Virus record (IMG/VR): IMGVR_UViG_3300040801_006073
Span: 1 to 31,313 of that record
Length of the DNA stretch: 31,313 nucleotides
Origin: a virus
Direction: 5' to 3' (one strand)
The position numbers and the translations under genes are program-made. Below are positions 7,339-15,021 of the stretch, one piece after another. Under the pieces are notes generated by a model that was given only the letters and a program-made list of their open reading frames with translations, ran no database searches and was not told where the DNA came from. Position 1 is the first letter of the stretch. Each line of letters starts with the position of its first letter.

Positions 7339-7408
7339 AACAATTTACTTGAGTTTACGGACTCGCAGGTGTCAATCTATGGATTGCGCTCGCGAGTCCT
7401 TTTTGTTT
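7339..7408 (+). promoter_or_regulatory. Leader element A with mutually exclusive hairpins
   Basis: After AACAATTTA (7339-7347) comes a small hairpin GAGT-TTACGG-ACTC (7351-7364). A larger stem, GGACTCGC (7359-7366) with GCGAGTCC (7392-7399), encloses an inner CAATC/GATTG hairpin with a TATG loop and runs into TTTTTGTTT (7400-7408). The large hairpin looks like an intrinsic terminator and ends 2 nt before the portal ATG at 7411. The 3' arm of the small hairpin lies within the terminator 5' arm, so the two cannot form together. Confidence 0.75.
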
Positions 7409-7410
7409 AT

Positions 7411-9546
7411 ATGAATATTTTTCAAAAGATTTTTCGTGGAGTAAAAGAGACGGGAAAAAAGTTTTCCAGTATTCAAGATATTCGACTCTCTCGTTATCCG
7501 TTTCAAACGGGGAGAATTACCGGAGTAAGTGAGACAACAAGCAATCCCTCTCACGGATATACTGGTTGGGCGGCGTGGGCAATTTCGAAGAAATTTGAGG
7601 CATTGTCCTCTATTGAATTTAGGGAGTATCGAATGAATCAAAAAGGAGAGGTGGAAGAAGTGACTCAAAGTAACATAATATCTCTTCTCTATAAACCGAA
7701 TGACCGAATGACGAAAGGGATGTTTTTTTCGTATTTGTCGCTTTTTCTCGATGTGTGGGGGCGATGTCCCATACACATTGACCGAAACACAAATGGAAGT
7801 ATCGCTAATCTCTTTCCTGTTCGCCCGGATCTTCTCAAGGCCATATATGAAAATGATATACTTACTCGATATGAATTTCGTGTAGGATCGCGAGTGGCCA
7901 CTTTTCAAAAAGATGAAATCATAGACATATTCATACCTTCTCCCACTGATATGACCAAACCAGGAATATCACCGCTTCAAAAAGCTGGAATCGAAGTAGA
8001 TACAGACCTTACAGCCTCTCTTTGGAATCTTGGACTTTTGCAAAATAAAGCAGAGCCGGATGGAGTGCTTGAGACGGATCAGGAACTTACGGATGAGCAA
8101 TTTGAAAGACTCAAAACGGCGTGGTATGCGAGACACTCAAGCCCGGGGAACGCGGCGATTTTGGAAGCAGGTCTCAAATGGAAACCAACACAAAAAGATC
8201 ATAAGGAAATCCAATACAGAGAAACGCGAAAAGACGCAAGGGATAGTATTCTCACACTCCTTGATGTGCCGAAGGGATTGTATTTGAGTGATGATGTAAA
8301 TCTTTCAAATTCTGAAACGGCCTATAAAGCATTTCTCACGCTTACGATAGAACCGAGAATGAAGTTTCTAGAAGAGCATTTAAATGAATTTTTGGTGCCG
8401 TATTTTGACGAGGATGGATGGATCGAACATACTCCTCCTGTTTCGGATGACAGAGAAAAGACTGTTGATGAACTTCATAAACTCACCAATCTCGTCTATA
8501 CGGTAAATGAGTCACGAGAAAGACAAAATCTCCCTCCTATCGAAGGAGGTGATGTCTTGTATGTTTCTATGAGAGGATCTGTCGCAGGGGAAGACGAAGA
8601 TGAAGAAGAGGAAGAAAAAAGGCTGGAGATAAAGGCGATAAAAAAGGTCGGGTATGTCAAGAATGCTTCTCTCATTCGCTCAAAGATTCTTGCGCGAAAA
8701 AGAAAGCGTATTGCCATTACTCTTATGAGGAAAAAGATTGCTGAGAATGTGGAAAAACGTTTAATGGGAGGAGGAAAAAAGGTGTATACAATGGTAAATT
8801 CTAAAAAAAAAGACTATTCTGAGAAATTGAAAGCGGAGAGGAAGCAATATCTTAAAATTGCGGAAAATCGTGAAAAAAAATTCAAGAGGAGGCTTCAGGA
8901 GTTTTTTATGGAGCAGAAAAAGGCGATTCTTAAAAATCTGAAAGAAAAAAAGGACATAAAAGTGGATGATATTACTTCCGGAGCAGAGAATGAGGAAGGG
9001 CTGAAAAAAATATTTTTGGAAAGCTATCGGGAAAATATCAAAGACGGTGTCAGTGCTATTGCGATGCTACTCGGATCTGATGAAGTGAATGTGTTTGGAA
9101 GAGCAACGGTCAAATCATTTCTCGCGACGATGCCACAGAGATTTGCACGAAAAGTAAACGAAACGACATTTACTGCCATTAAAGACACCCTTTCAGAGGG
9201 AGTTGAGGTTGGGGAAACTATCGAAAAACTTCGTGATCGTATATCGGATGTATACGCAGAAGCTTCAAAGTCAAGAGCGGAGGCAATCGCAAGAACGGAA
9301 GTGGGAAGAGCTCAAAATATGGCACGGTTGGAAGAAATGAAAGCACTCGGGGCAGAAAAAAGAGTGTGGATGGCCGTATTCCGTAATACTCGGGAGTCGC
9401 ATAAAAATCTTGATGGAAAAGTGATAGGAATAGAGGAGAAATTCGATGTAGGAGGATATAAAGCACATTTTCCGAATGATCCGAGTCTTCCGGCACACGA
9501 ATCAGTTAATTGTCAGTGTAGTGTCGCCCCGGTTGTTGACGATTGA
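7411..9546 (+). CDS. Portal protein fused to Mu F-like head morphogenesis domain
   Basis: A 711-aa protein. Residues about 1-385 match HK97-type portals ('SNIISLLYKPNDRMTKGMFF', 'GISPLQKAG', 'LLDVPKGLYLSDDVNLSNSE', 'RQNLPPIEGGD'), which form the dodecameric DNA channel at one capsid vertex. A very acidic linker (GEDEDEEEEE, about 393) and a long Lys-rich helical region follow. Residues about 540-711 match the Mu F/SPP1 gp7 minor-head family, with 'AEAIARTEVGRAQNMAR' and 'VNCQCSVAPV'. These are usually separate adjacent genes; here they are one frame. I chose ATG 7411 because the in-frame GTG at 7369 would translate through the leader hairpin. Confidence 0.9.
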   Translation: MNIFQKIFRGVKETGKKFSSIQDIRLSRYPFQTGRITGVSETTSNPSHGYTGWAAWAISKKFEALSSIEFREYRMNQKGEVEEVTQSNIISLLYKPNDRMTKGMFFSYLSLFLDVWGRCPIHIDRNTNGSIANLFPVRPDLLKAIYENDILTRYEFRVGSRVATFQKDEIIDIFIPSPTDMTKPGISPLQKAGIEVDTDLTASLWNLGLLQNKAEPDGVLETDQELTDEQFERLKTAWYARHSSPGNAAILEAGLKWKPTQKDHKEIQYRETRKDARDSILTLLDVPKGLYLSDDVNLSNSETAYKAFLTLTIEPRMKFLEEHLNEFLVPYFDEDGWIEHTPPVSDDREKTVDELHKLTNLVYTVNESRERQNLPPIEGGDVLYVSMRGSVAGEDEDEEEEEKRLEIKAIKKVGYVKNASLIRSKILARKRKRIAITLMRKKIAENVEKRLMGGGKKVYTMVNSKKKDYSEKLKAERKQYLKIAENREKKFKRRLQEFFMEQKKAILKNLKEKKDIKVDDITSGAENEEGLKKIFLESYRENIKDGVSAIAMLLGSDEVNVFGRATVKSFLATMPQRFARKVNETTFTAIKDTLSEGVEVGETIEKLRDRISDVYAEASKSRAEAIARTEVGRAQNMARLEEMKALGAEKRVWMAVFRNTRESHKNLDGKVIGIEEKFDVGGYKAHFPNDPSLPAHESVNCQCSVAPVVDD

Positions 9547-9563
9547 TACGGGTGTGCTATACT
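9536..9563 (+). promoter_or_regulatory. Late-type promoter B (host-recognition unit)
   Basis: A -35 TTGACG at 9536-9541 (inside the last codons of the portal gene), a 16-nt spacer and a -10 TATACT at 9558-9563, then 6 nt to AACAATTTA at 9570. It is the best match to sigma70 among the five related late promoters. Confidence 0.8.
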
Positions 9564-9569
9564 AAAAAC

Positions 9570-9643
9570 AACAATTTAAATTGAGTTTACGGACTCTCAG
9601 CTAAGCATTTACGAATGCATACGGCTGGGAGCCGTTTTTTTTT
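9570..9643 (+). promoter_or_regulatory. Leader element B
   Basis: AACAATTTA at 9570-9578, then the same 14-nt hairpin as in leader A, GAGT-TTACGG-ACTC (9583-9596). The large stem pairs GG + CTCTCAGC (9591-9601, one bulged A) with GCTGGGAG + CC (9624-9633). The inner hairpin is GCATT/AATGC with a TACG loop. Nine T residues follow (9635-9643), making this the most terminator-like copy. The next ATG is 23 nt further on, a longer gap than at the other copies. Confidence 0.75.
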
Positions 9644-9666
9644 AAGAAAAAATAATAAGAGAAAAT

Positions 9667-9864
9667 ATGGAAAATCAAGAACCCCTCGTATCAATGTATG
9701 ACCCTAACGTTGATGCATATAGGCAAGTAAAACTTTCACTTGCAAGAAAATTTGTTGAAAATGTTGAATCATTGGTCAAGCAAATTGAAGAAAAAGAGAC
9801 AGAAATTGCAAAGGAAAAAGCGTATCAAGAATCTCTCGCAACGAAGATGCCAAAGCAAGAATAA
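9667..9864 (+). CDS. Small coiled-coil protein
   Basis: A 65-aa protein, helical from about residue 20 on. I do not recognise a family. Its C-terminus, ESLATKMPK-QE, repeats nine residues found in the prohead protease (residues about 45-53), and the DNA agrees at 24 of 27 bases (9829-9855 versus 15154-15180). It is the first gene after leader B. A scaffold or assembly role is possible but unsupported. Confidence 0.6.
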   Translation: MENQEPLVSMYDPNVDAYRQVKLSLARKFVENVESLVKQIEEKETEIAKEKAYQESLATKMPKQE

Positions 9865-9880
9865 TTAAAAAAATAGTTAT

Positions 9881-10372
9881 ATGAACACACAAAAAGAACG
9901 TGGCAACTGGCAAGCCAAATGGAAAATCGAAAAGTTTGCCAGTGAAGAGGCTAAGAGAAAAGGGGAAGTATTTGAGGTAAAAGAATTTGCCCCAAACCTT
10001 CTTGTAAACGGAGGAATCAATGCCTTGTTTACTCTTCTTGCAGGAGGAGGGGGAACGGGCTTTGACAATGCAAATTCTTATATTGGTGTTGGTGATAGCA
10101 ATACCGCCGAAAGTGCGAGTCAGACAGACCTTCAAGCATCAACAAACAAGTTGCGAAAGGGTATGAATAGCGGGTATCCTACCTATGGAACAAACCAAAA
10201 AATGGTGTTCCAGGCGGACTTCGGTTCATCTGACGCAAATTATGACTGGAATGAGTTTGCGGTATTCAATGCTTCTACAGGAGGAACAATGCTCAACAGA
10301 AAAGTATCTTCACAAGGAACAAAAGCATCAGGGCAGACTTGGACACTTACGCTTGAAATTACGCTTTCATAG
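9881..10372 (+). CDS. Phage structural protein of unknown role
   Basis: A 163-aa protein: a charged N-terminal 35 residues, then a beta-rich, Gly/Asn/Ser/Thr-rich part ('NLLVNGGINALFTLLAGGGG', 'SYIGVGDSNTAESASQTDL', 'DWNEFAVFNAS', 'TLTLEITL'). This resembles a family of small virion proteins seen near tail or fibre genes; I infer a surface or fibre-attachment role. It starts behind A/T-rich sequence without an SD. A terminator-like hairpin follows the gene, so transcription may drop before the propeller gene. Confidence 0.65.
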   Translation: MNTQKERGNWQAKWKIEKFASEEAKRKGEVFEVKEFAPNLLVNGGINALFTLLAGGGGTGFDNANSYIGVGDSNTAESASQTDLQASTNKLRKGMNSGYPTYGTNQKMVFQADFGSSDANYDWNEFAVFNASTGGTMLNRKVSSQGTKASGQTWTLTLEITLS

Positions 10373-10395
10373 AATGTTTTAGTAAAGTAAAAATG

Positions 10396-10425
10396 ACAAG
10401 CCCTGCTTTTTAGTGGGGCTTGTTT
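10396..10425 (+). terminator. Intrinsic terminator-like hairpin
   Basis: An 8-bp GC-rich stem, ACAAGCCC (10396-10403) with GGGCTTGT (10416-10423), a 12-nt loop, then TTTAATAA. The U-run is short, so termination may be partial. It separates the 163-aa structural gene from the propeller gene, for which no clear new promoter is visible. Confidence 0.6.
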
Positions 10426-10435
10426 AATAAGAATT

Positions 10436-11515
10436 ATGGCATACGAATTAACAGAATTAGATGAGCTTGTTTTTGACGCTATAGCAGAAGAGTCATCATT
10501 GGTCGCAATAGACCCGACTCATTTTGCTGTTGCCTATTATGGAAGTGCTGGCGGTGTTATAAAAACATTTTCAATAGACGGTAGTTATAATATAACAGAA
10601 ATTGATAGCTTGACACACGATGTTAGCTCTTCAGCAAACTCTTTAATAAAAATCGACTCTAGTCATCTTATGCTTTCTGCAATGTGTGGAGGTGATAATT
10701 TTATAAAAATATTCTCAATAGACGGTAGTTATAATATAACAGAAATTAAAAGTTTCGCACACAGTACAACAACAGGTAAAGCAACTTCACTTGTAATGAT
10801 AGATTCAACTCATTTTATGTTGGCGTTTAGTGGGGGTGATTGTATTATAAAGACCTTTTCTATAGATGAATTGTACAATATTACTCAAATTGATGCTTTA
10901 ACTTTTGATACTGGGTATGGTTACAGTGCTTCGTTAGTAAAGATAGACTCTACACATTTTATGCTAGCTATTGATAATGGGGATGCTACAATAAAAACCT
11001 TTTCGATAGATGGCAGTTATTCAAATATAACAGAAATCGATAGCTTTATTCACGACTCTGGAGATGGTGGAGACGAGTCTTTAGTCGTAATTGACTCAAC
11101 TCATTTTATTCTTATTTATAAGGGTTATGGTAGTGATGGTTTTATAAAAACATTTTCAATAGACGGTAGTTATAATATAACAGAAATTGATAGCTTGGAG
11201 TACGATAATTCAATTGGTATTTTTGGGTCTTTGGTAAAATTATCTGATACTACTTTTTTAGCGACTTATCGAGGGGATGGAAGTAATGTTAAAATGTTTT
11301 CAATAAATGAAAGCTATGAAATTACGGTAATCGGATCAGGCGTTTTCACTAACACAATAGATGGAAAGTCTTCATTGGTAATGATAAACCCGACAAATTT
11401 CATTGTCGCATATGACATTGGTGAAGAAAATGGAAGGATTAAAACATTTTCTTTTATTGATACAGTTGAAATGATTGGATTAGAAGAAATAAATTCAGAA
11501 TATAGTTATTTTTAG
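10436..11515 (+). CDS. Seven-bladed beta-propeller repeat protein, probable host-recognition
   Basis: A 359-aa protein made of about seven 48-50-residue repeats with the pattern 'SLVxIDSTHFMLA...IKTFSIDGSYNITEIDSL'. The FSI core recurs seven times, and the N-terminal strand 'ELTELDELVFD' matches the tail of a repeat, as expected for velcro closure of a propeller. No catalytic motif is visible, so binding to a surface ligand is the natural guess. Codons here are more A/T-rich than in the capsid genes, suggesting separate acquisition. The last residues (EYSYF) lead 1 nt before the fibre gene. Confidence 0.75.
   Translation: MAYELTELDELVFDAIAEESSLVAIDPTHFAVAYYGSAGGVIKTFSIDGSYNITEIDSLTHDVSSSANSLIKIDSSHLMLSAMCGGDNFIKIFSIDGSYNITEIKSFAHSTTTGKATSLVMIDSTHFMLAFSGGDCIIKTFSIDELYNITQIDALTFDTGYGYSASLVKIDSTHFMLAIDNGDATIKTFSIDGSYSNITEIDSFIHDSGDGGDESLVVIDSTHFILIYKGYGSDGFIKTFSIDGSYNITEIDSLEYDNSIGIFGSLVKLSDTTFLATYRGDGSNVKMFSINESYEITVIGSGVFTNTIDGKSSLVMINPTNFIVAYDIGEENGRIKTFSFIDTVEMIGLEEINSEYSYF
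10557..10612 (+). repeat. 56-bp direct repeat, copy 1 (propeller gene)
   Basis: A perfect 56-nt match to 11142-11197, 585 bp (195 codons) away and in the same reading frame, so it encodes the same propeller strand pair in blades about four units apart. Identity at DNA level in an otherwise diverged repeat suggests recent gene conversion or unequal crossover. Confidence 0.85.
11142..11197 (+). repeat. 56-bp direct repeat, copy 2 (propeller gene)
   Basis: The second copy of the repeat at 10557-10612, identical over 56 nt and in the same frame. Confidence 0.85.
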
Positions 11516-11516
11516 T

Positions 11517-14500
11517 ATGGCTTTCTCTGGCACTATATCTAATACAAAAATGTTTGTTAACGGGATAGAAAGCCCGTCTTATGAATGTGAGATTGGTGAC
11601 ACTGTAAAATTTCAATTAGAGGCATCGGCTATAGCTGGAGTTGATAGAATACAGATATGGGTTAGAGAAGAACCATATGACGGTAGCACGATAACTTCTG
11701 GAGAGTATACATTGGTATCTGGAGATATATACAATGGAGTTTACGAATTTGAATTTGTCGTCCCAGCACAGTACACAGACTTGACTGATATAAAAATTGG
11801 ATTGGACGGAAATTATTATAACATAATACCGTATGACAATAATGGAGACTCCAACATCGGATGGAAGGAGACTTTCACTGTAAATGAAATTACGGTAGCA
11901 ATATCAAACTTAGACGGAAAAGTTGCAATGCTTAAGGGTACCCTTCCTCTTAACCTCAATCAAAATCCAGCAGGGGCTTTATCGTGGAATGTTTCGCAGA
12001 GCTACAATGACAGTATTTTTAGCTGGAGCAGTGGAGAGGATACAAGGCTGGAGATATTGGAGGCAGGTGATTATATTCTTACAGCAAACATTCCGCAAAA
12101 TTCTTCAATACAGAGGTCGAACATTTTAGTTTATGTTTATGTGAATGGTTCCAAGGTAGACGTCGGACAGGGAGCGAGTGCATACATAAGAAACGGGAGT
12201 AACCACACAGAAAGCAGTGCTTATATCTCTGCTTTTTTGCAGGGATTATCCGTTAATGATTATGTTGAGATATTCGTAGAGATTGAGGGGGCTTCTGGAA
12301 CATTAAACGCAGAAACGCATACTTTATATGTAGAAAAAGTTGATGATAAAGTTGTCTTTTCTGCAAGAGGTACGGAGACCATAGCTGGGACAGATATAAA
12401 CCAGGCGTCCGATTTCAAATGGGAGACAGAAGACAGAAAAGATTCTGGATACACACACTCAACATCCGTTGACCCGAATGAGATAACATTAGATGAAGCT
12501 GGAAATTATTTAGTTCTCCTTACGATTCCGGAAACAAGTTCTGTATTAAGAAGTAATGCTGGAGCGAGAATCCAGTTAGATGGTACTACGGTTGGAGAGG
12601 CGAAACAGGGATATATTCGCAACAGTGAACAGGAAAACTCATCAATACATTATGCTGGAGTTGTTCAGTCTTCGAGTCCGAATCAAGTTCTTAGTGTATT
12701 AATGTCGATTGACGGAGAAACGGGAATTGTCACAGTTCCAACTGGGACAAGTGGTAACATTGTTATTATAAAGCTACCAGACAATAAGGTATATTATGGA
12801 AAGGCAACTCAAGTGGGGGGATCTGATGAGTGGGCTCCAAGTACTGAATCGGACGTAAATTGGGCAACTGATGAGATTATAGATACCTCTATATATACGC
12901 ATTCCACATCCTCAAACAATCACCAGATTACGGTTAAAGAAGATGGTGATTACTTCTTTACTTTCAATGTTGGTTTGAGCAGTGTTAGTGCTAGAGCAAA
13001 CACTAGGATTAAGATTTATGTAAATGATATAGAGCAAGAAGGTTTTCAAGCGAAACACGCTTATATAAGAAATTCTAGTGGACACAATGACAGCTCATTG
13101 GTTACGAGTGGTTTATTAGACGGGTTGTCTATTGATGATGTTATAACAGTGACAGCTCAAGTTGAGTCTATTACTGGAATTGATGATACGACACCAGCAG
13201 AGTTACTGTTGGTGAAAAAAGAGGCTGTAGTAGTAGTCTCTATATCAGAATCAGGCTCTGGAAGTGAAATAATCCAAAAAACTCAATCGGCATCTTTGGT
13301 AGACGTAGAAGAAGTAGGTTCCGGAGCGGAAGACATTATTGCAGAAACGGGTTTCATCCTTACACAAAGTGGAAGCCTTGTAGAAGTTTGGGAGCTTTAC
13401 AAACCAAGAGAGGCAATATTGAAAGAAGAAGGACAAGCAAAAGAAGTTTCTGATGAGGGAATATCTGGAAGTGAAGTTTTCGCCAAAGCAACATCATACA
13501 TAGGAGAGAGCGGAATAAGTTCCGACATTGTATCATTTCTAGCGTCTATCACTTTAGATGAACAAGGGACTTTGAGCGATATCTTGGAGGCTTCCAACGT
13601 CTTTGTCCTTTTGGAACAAGGAGTAGGAGCCGAAGAGATACAGGAGAAGATAGAAACACTTCTTGTAGAAAGCGGAATCGGAAGTGAAGAGATAGTCTTT
13701 GGCATAGTTGTTCCATTATTGGATACGGGTGAAGGTGATGAGCAGTTTTCTCTATCAAATATTTTTGAAATTGTTGACATAGGAGAAGGAGGGGAGGCAT
13801 TAAACGGAAAAAATGTTTTTGTATTACAAGATAGCGGAGAAGGAGATGAAAATATTTCGATCATTTTTAGTAATCTCGTTCTCGGCGAAGATATAAACGG
13901 AGGAGAGAATATCACTCTTTCAGCTATGGCGTTTATATCGGAAGGTGGGGTGACACAGGAGAATCTATCTAAACAAGTAAGCGCATTTTTATCTGAAATT
14001 GTGATAGGAAGTGATAGTGCAGATGTCCGCGCTCTTTTGGAGGCGTCTGAAGAAGGAAATTTGAGTGATCTCTTGTCTATAATGCTACAGACGCCTATTG
14101 TAGATGAAGGGATTGGGGCTGATTCAATCCTTACAAAAGCCCTAGCGCAAGTACTTGAGGAAGGATCCGGAGATGAGCTTATTAAAGCTCTTGTAAGTAT
14201 TGGAGTACTTGATGATGCAGTTTTTTCTGATAAAGAAACTATTCGGGTGTATGTAACAGAGAAAGAGGAGGGTGTATCTGAAGATTCTTTCTCTATATCA
14301 ACAGAAGCTTCCGTAGAGGACAGTGGTGATGCGGAGGAAACATTAAGAAAGGCATACGTCGTAAAAGATTCAGGAGAAGGAGAGGATGAGTCCTTATTGG
14401 CTGTATTTTACATTAAAAAAGCAACTCTCAAAAATGGATATGGCGGTACTATTCGCGTAATGGCCCATAAAAAGTATTTTTCCCTCAAAGGAATGAAAAG

Positions 14501-14576
14501 AAAATATTCTGTACAGCTCAAGAAAAAAACACTCAACATGAAGGATAATAAAAAATCATTTATCATTAAAAAATAG
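11517..14576 (+). CDS. Large fibre-like protein with jelly-roll and acidic repeats
   Basis: A 1019-aa protein, the largest in the window. Residues about 1-125 form a beta-rich N-terminal domain. Three roughly 130-aa repeats follow (about 130-560), each with 'GDYIL/GNYLV/GDYFF', 'RSN/RAN', 'AYIRN' or 'GYIRN' and '...xxIxGxxG', resembling C1q/TNF-like jelly rolls. Residues about 570-960 hold about 20 short acidic repeats near 18 residues long (core GxGxExI...V...D/E). The last 50 residues are very basic ('KRKYSVQLKKKTLNMKDNKK'). I infer a trimeric tail or head fibre. No lyase motif is seen. The start is 1 nt after the propeller stop. Confidence 0.75.
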   Translation: MAFSGTISNTKMFVNGIESPSYECEIGDTVKFQLEASAIAGVDRIQIWVREEPYDGSTITSGEYTLVSGDIYNGVYEFEFVVPAQYTDLTDIKIGLDGNYYNIIPYDNNGDSNIGWKETFTVNEITVAISNLDGKVAMLKGTLPLNLNQNPAGALSWNVSQSYNDSIFSWSSGEDTRLEILEAGDYILTANIPQNSSIQRSNILVYVYVNGSKVDVGQGASAYIRNGSNHTESSAYISAFLQGLSVNDYVEIFVEIEGASGTLNAETHTLYVEKVDDKVVFSARGTETIAGTDINQASDFKWETEDRKDSGYTHSTSVDPNEITLDEAGNYLVLLTIPETSSVLRSNAGARIQLDGTTVGEAKQGYIRNSEQENSSIHYAGVVQSSSPNQVLSVLMSIDGETGIVTVPTGTSGNIVIIKLPDNKVYYGKATQVGGSDEWAPSTESDVNWATDEIIDTSIYTHSTSSNNHQITVKEDGDYFFTFNVGLSSVSARANTRIKIYVNDIEQEGFQAKHAYIRNSSGHNDSSLVTSGLLDGLSIDDVITVTAQVESITGIDDTTPAELLLVKKEAVVVVSISESGSGSEIIQKTQSASLVDVEEVGSGAEDIIAETGFILTQSGSLVEVWELYKPREAILKEEGQAKEVSDEGISGSEVFAKATSYIGESGISSDIVSFLASITLDEQGTLSDILEASNVFVLLEQGVGAEEIQEKIETLLVESGIGSEEIVFGIVVPLLDTGEGDEQFSLSNIFEIVDIGEGGEALNGKNVFVLQDSGEGDENISIIFSNLVLGEDINGGENITLSAMAFISEGGVTQENLSKQVSAFLSEIVIGSDSADVRALLEASEEGNLSDLLSIMLQTPIVDEGIGADSILTKALAQVLEEGSGDELIKALVSIGVLDDAVFSDKETIRVYVTEKEEGVSEDSFSISTEASVEDSGDAEETLRKAYVVKDSGEGEDESLLAVFYIKKATLKNGYGGTIRVMAHKKYFSLKGMKRKYSVQLKKKTLNMKDNKKSFIIKK

Positions 14577-14581
14577 GCAAT

Positions 14582-14899
14582 ATGAACATAGAAGTATACA
14601 CAAATGACAAACAATATGAACTAGAGTTTAGCTTAACTAATAGTGATGGAAGTGTAGTAGATATCACCGACACAACAATACTCCTTAAAGCACAGCACGA
14701 AGACGAAAATTCTCTTTCCGTGAGTGGATCGATGGAGATTATCGATGGGGCAAGTGGAACATGTAAGTATCGAGTCGCCGAAGAAGACTTCGAGAAAAAG
14801 GGGGTATATTACGCAGAAATAGAGGTGACTTACACCAATGGCCAAATAATAACATTCGGAGATATTACAGTTACAGCGAAGAATGACTTGCCAAAGTAG
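14582..14899 (+). CDS. BppU-like Ig-fold structural protein
   Basis: A 105-aa beta-sandwich protein: 'YELEFSLTNSDGSVVDITDT', then 'GTCKYRVAEEDFEKKGVYYA' and 'ITFGDITVTAKNDLPK'. This pattern matches the N-terminal domain of baseplate upper protein (BppU) and small phage Ig-like proteins that link receptor-binding proteins to the virion. It follows the fibre gene by 5 nt and closes the host-recognition unit before promoter C. Confidence 0.7.
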   Translation: MNIEVYTNDKQYELEFSLTNSDGSVVDITDTTILLKAQHEDENSLSVSGSMEIIDGASGTCKYRVAEEDFEKKGVYYAEIEVTYTNGQIITFGDITVTAKNDLPK

Positions 14900-14929
14900 T
14901 TGACGGTGATTTGATGTTTGTGGTAGTAT
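14900..14929 (+). promoter_or_regulatory. Late-type promoter C (capsid unit)
   Basis: A -35 TTGACG at 14900-14905, an 18-nt spacer and a -10 TAGTAT at 14924-14929, then 6 nt to AACAATTTA at 14936. It starts one base after the preceding stop codon. Confidence 0.75.
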
Positions 14930-14935
14930 AAAAAT

Positions 14936-15010
14936 AACAATTTAACTTGAGCTCAAGGGCTCCATACTCAAAGAATCTACGGATTCCACGGTGTGGAGTC
15001 CTTTTTGTAT
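14936..15010 (+). promoter_or_regulatory. Leader element C with covarying small hairpin
   Basis: AACAATTTA at 14936-14944. The small hairpin is GAGC-TCAAGG-GCTC (14949-14962), a compensated change from GAGT/ACTC in copies A and B. The large stem pairs GGGCTCCATAC (14957-14967) with GTGTGGAGTCC (14991-15001), with an inner GAATC/GATTC hairpin and TACG loop, then TTTTTGTAT. The protease ATG follows at 15022. Confidence 0.75.
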
Positions 15011-15021
15011 ATATAAGCGAT

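Noticed and set aside
7369-7410. Longer in-frame starts for portal (7369), protease (14947), tail tube (20176) and integrase (30339)
   Set aside because: All of these extensions run through the leader hairpins and encode no family-typical residues; the downstream ATGs fit the known protein starts.
7349-7414. Possible leader peptides starting TTG/ATG right after AACAATTTA (M-S/D-L-R...)
   Set aside because: The five frames end at unrelated places, one reads on into the protease and one overlaps a gene out of frame. The base changes preserve the hairpin stems rather than the peptide, so RNA structure explains the similarity better.
13397-13915. Reverse-strand open frame of 172 aa within the fibre gene
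   Set aside because: It lies opposite the acidic repeat region; it mirrors the repeat codons (Ser/Pro-rich) and has no start signals. It is a shadow frame.
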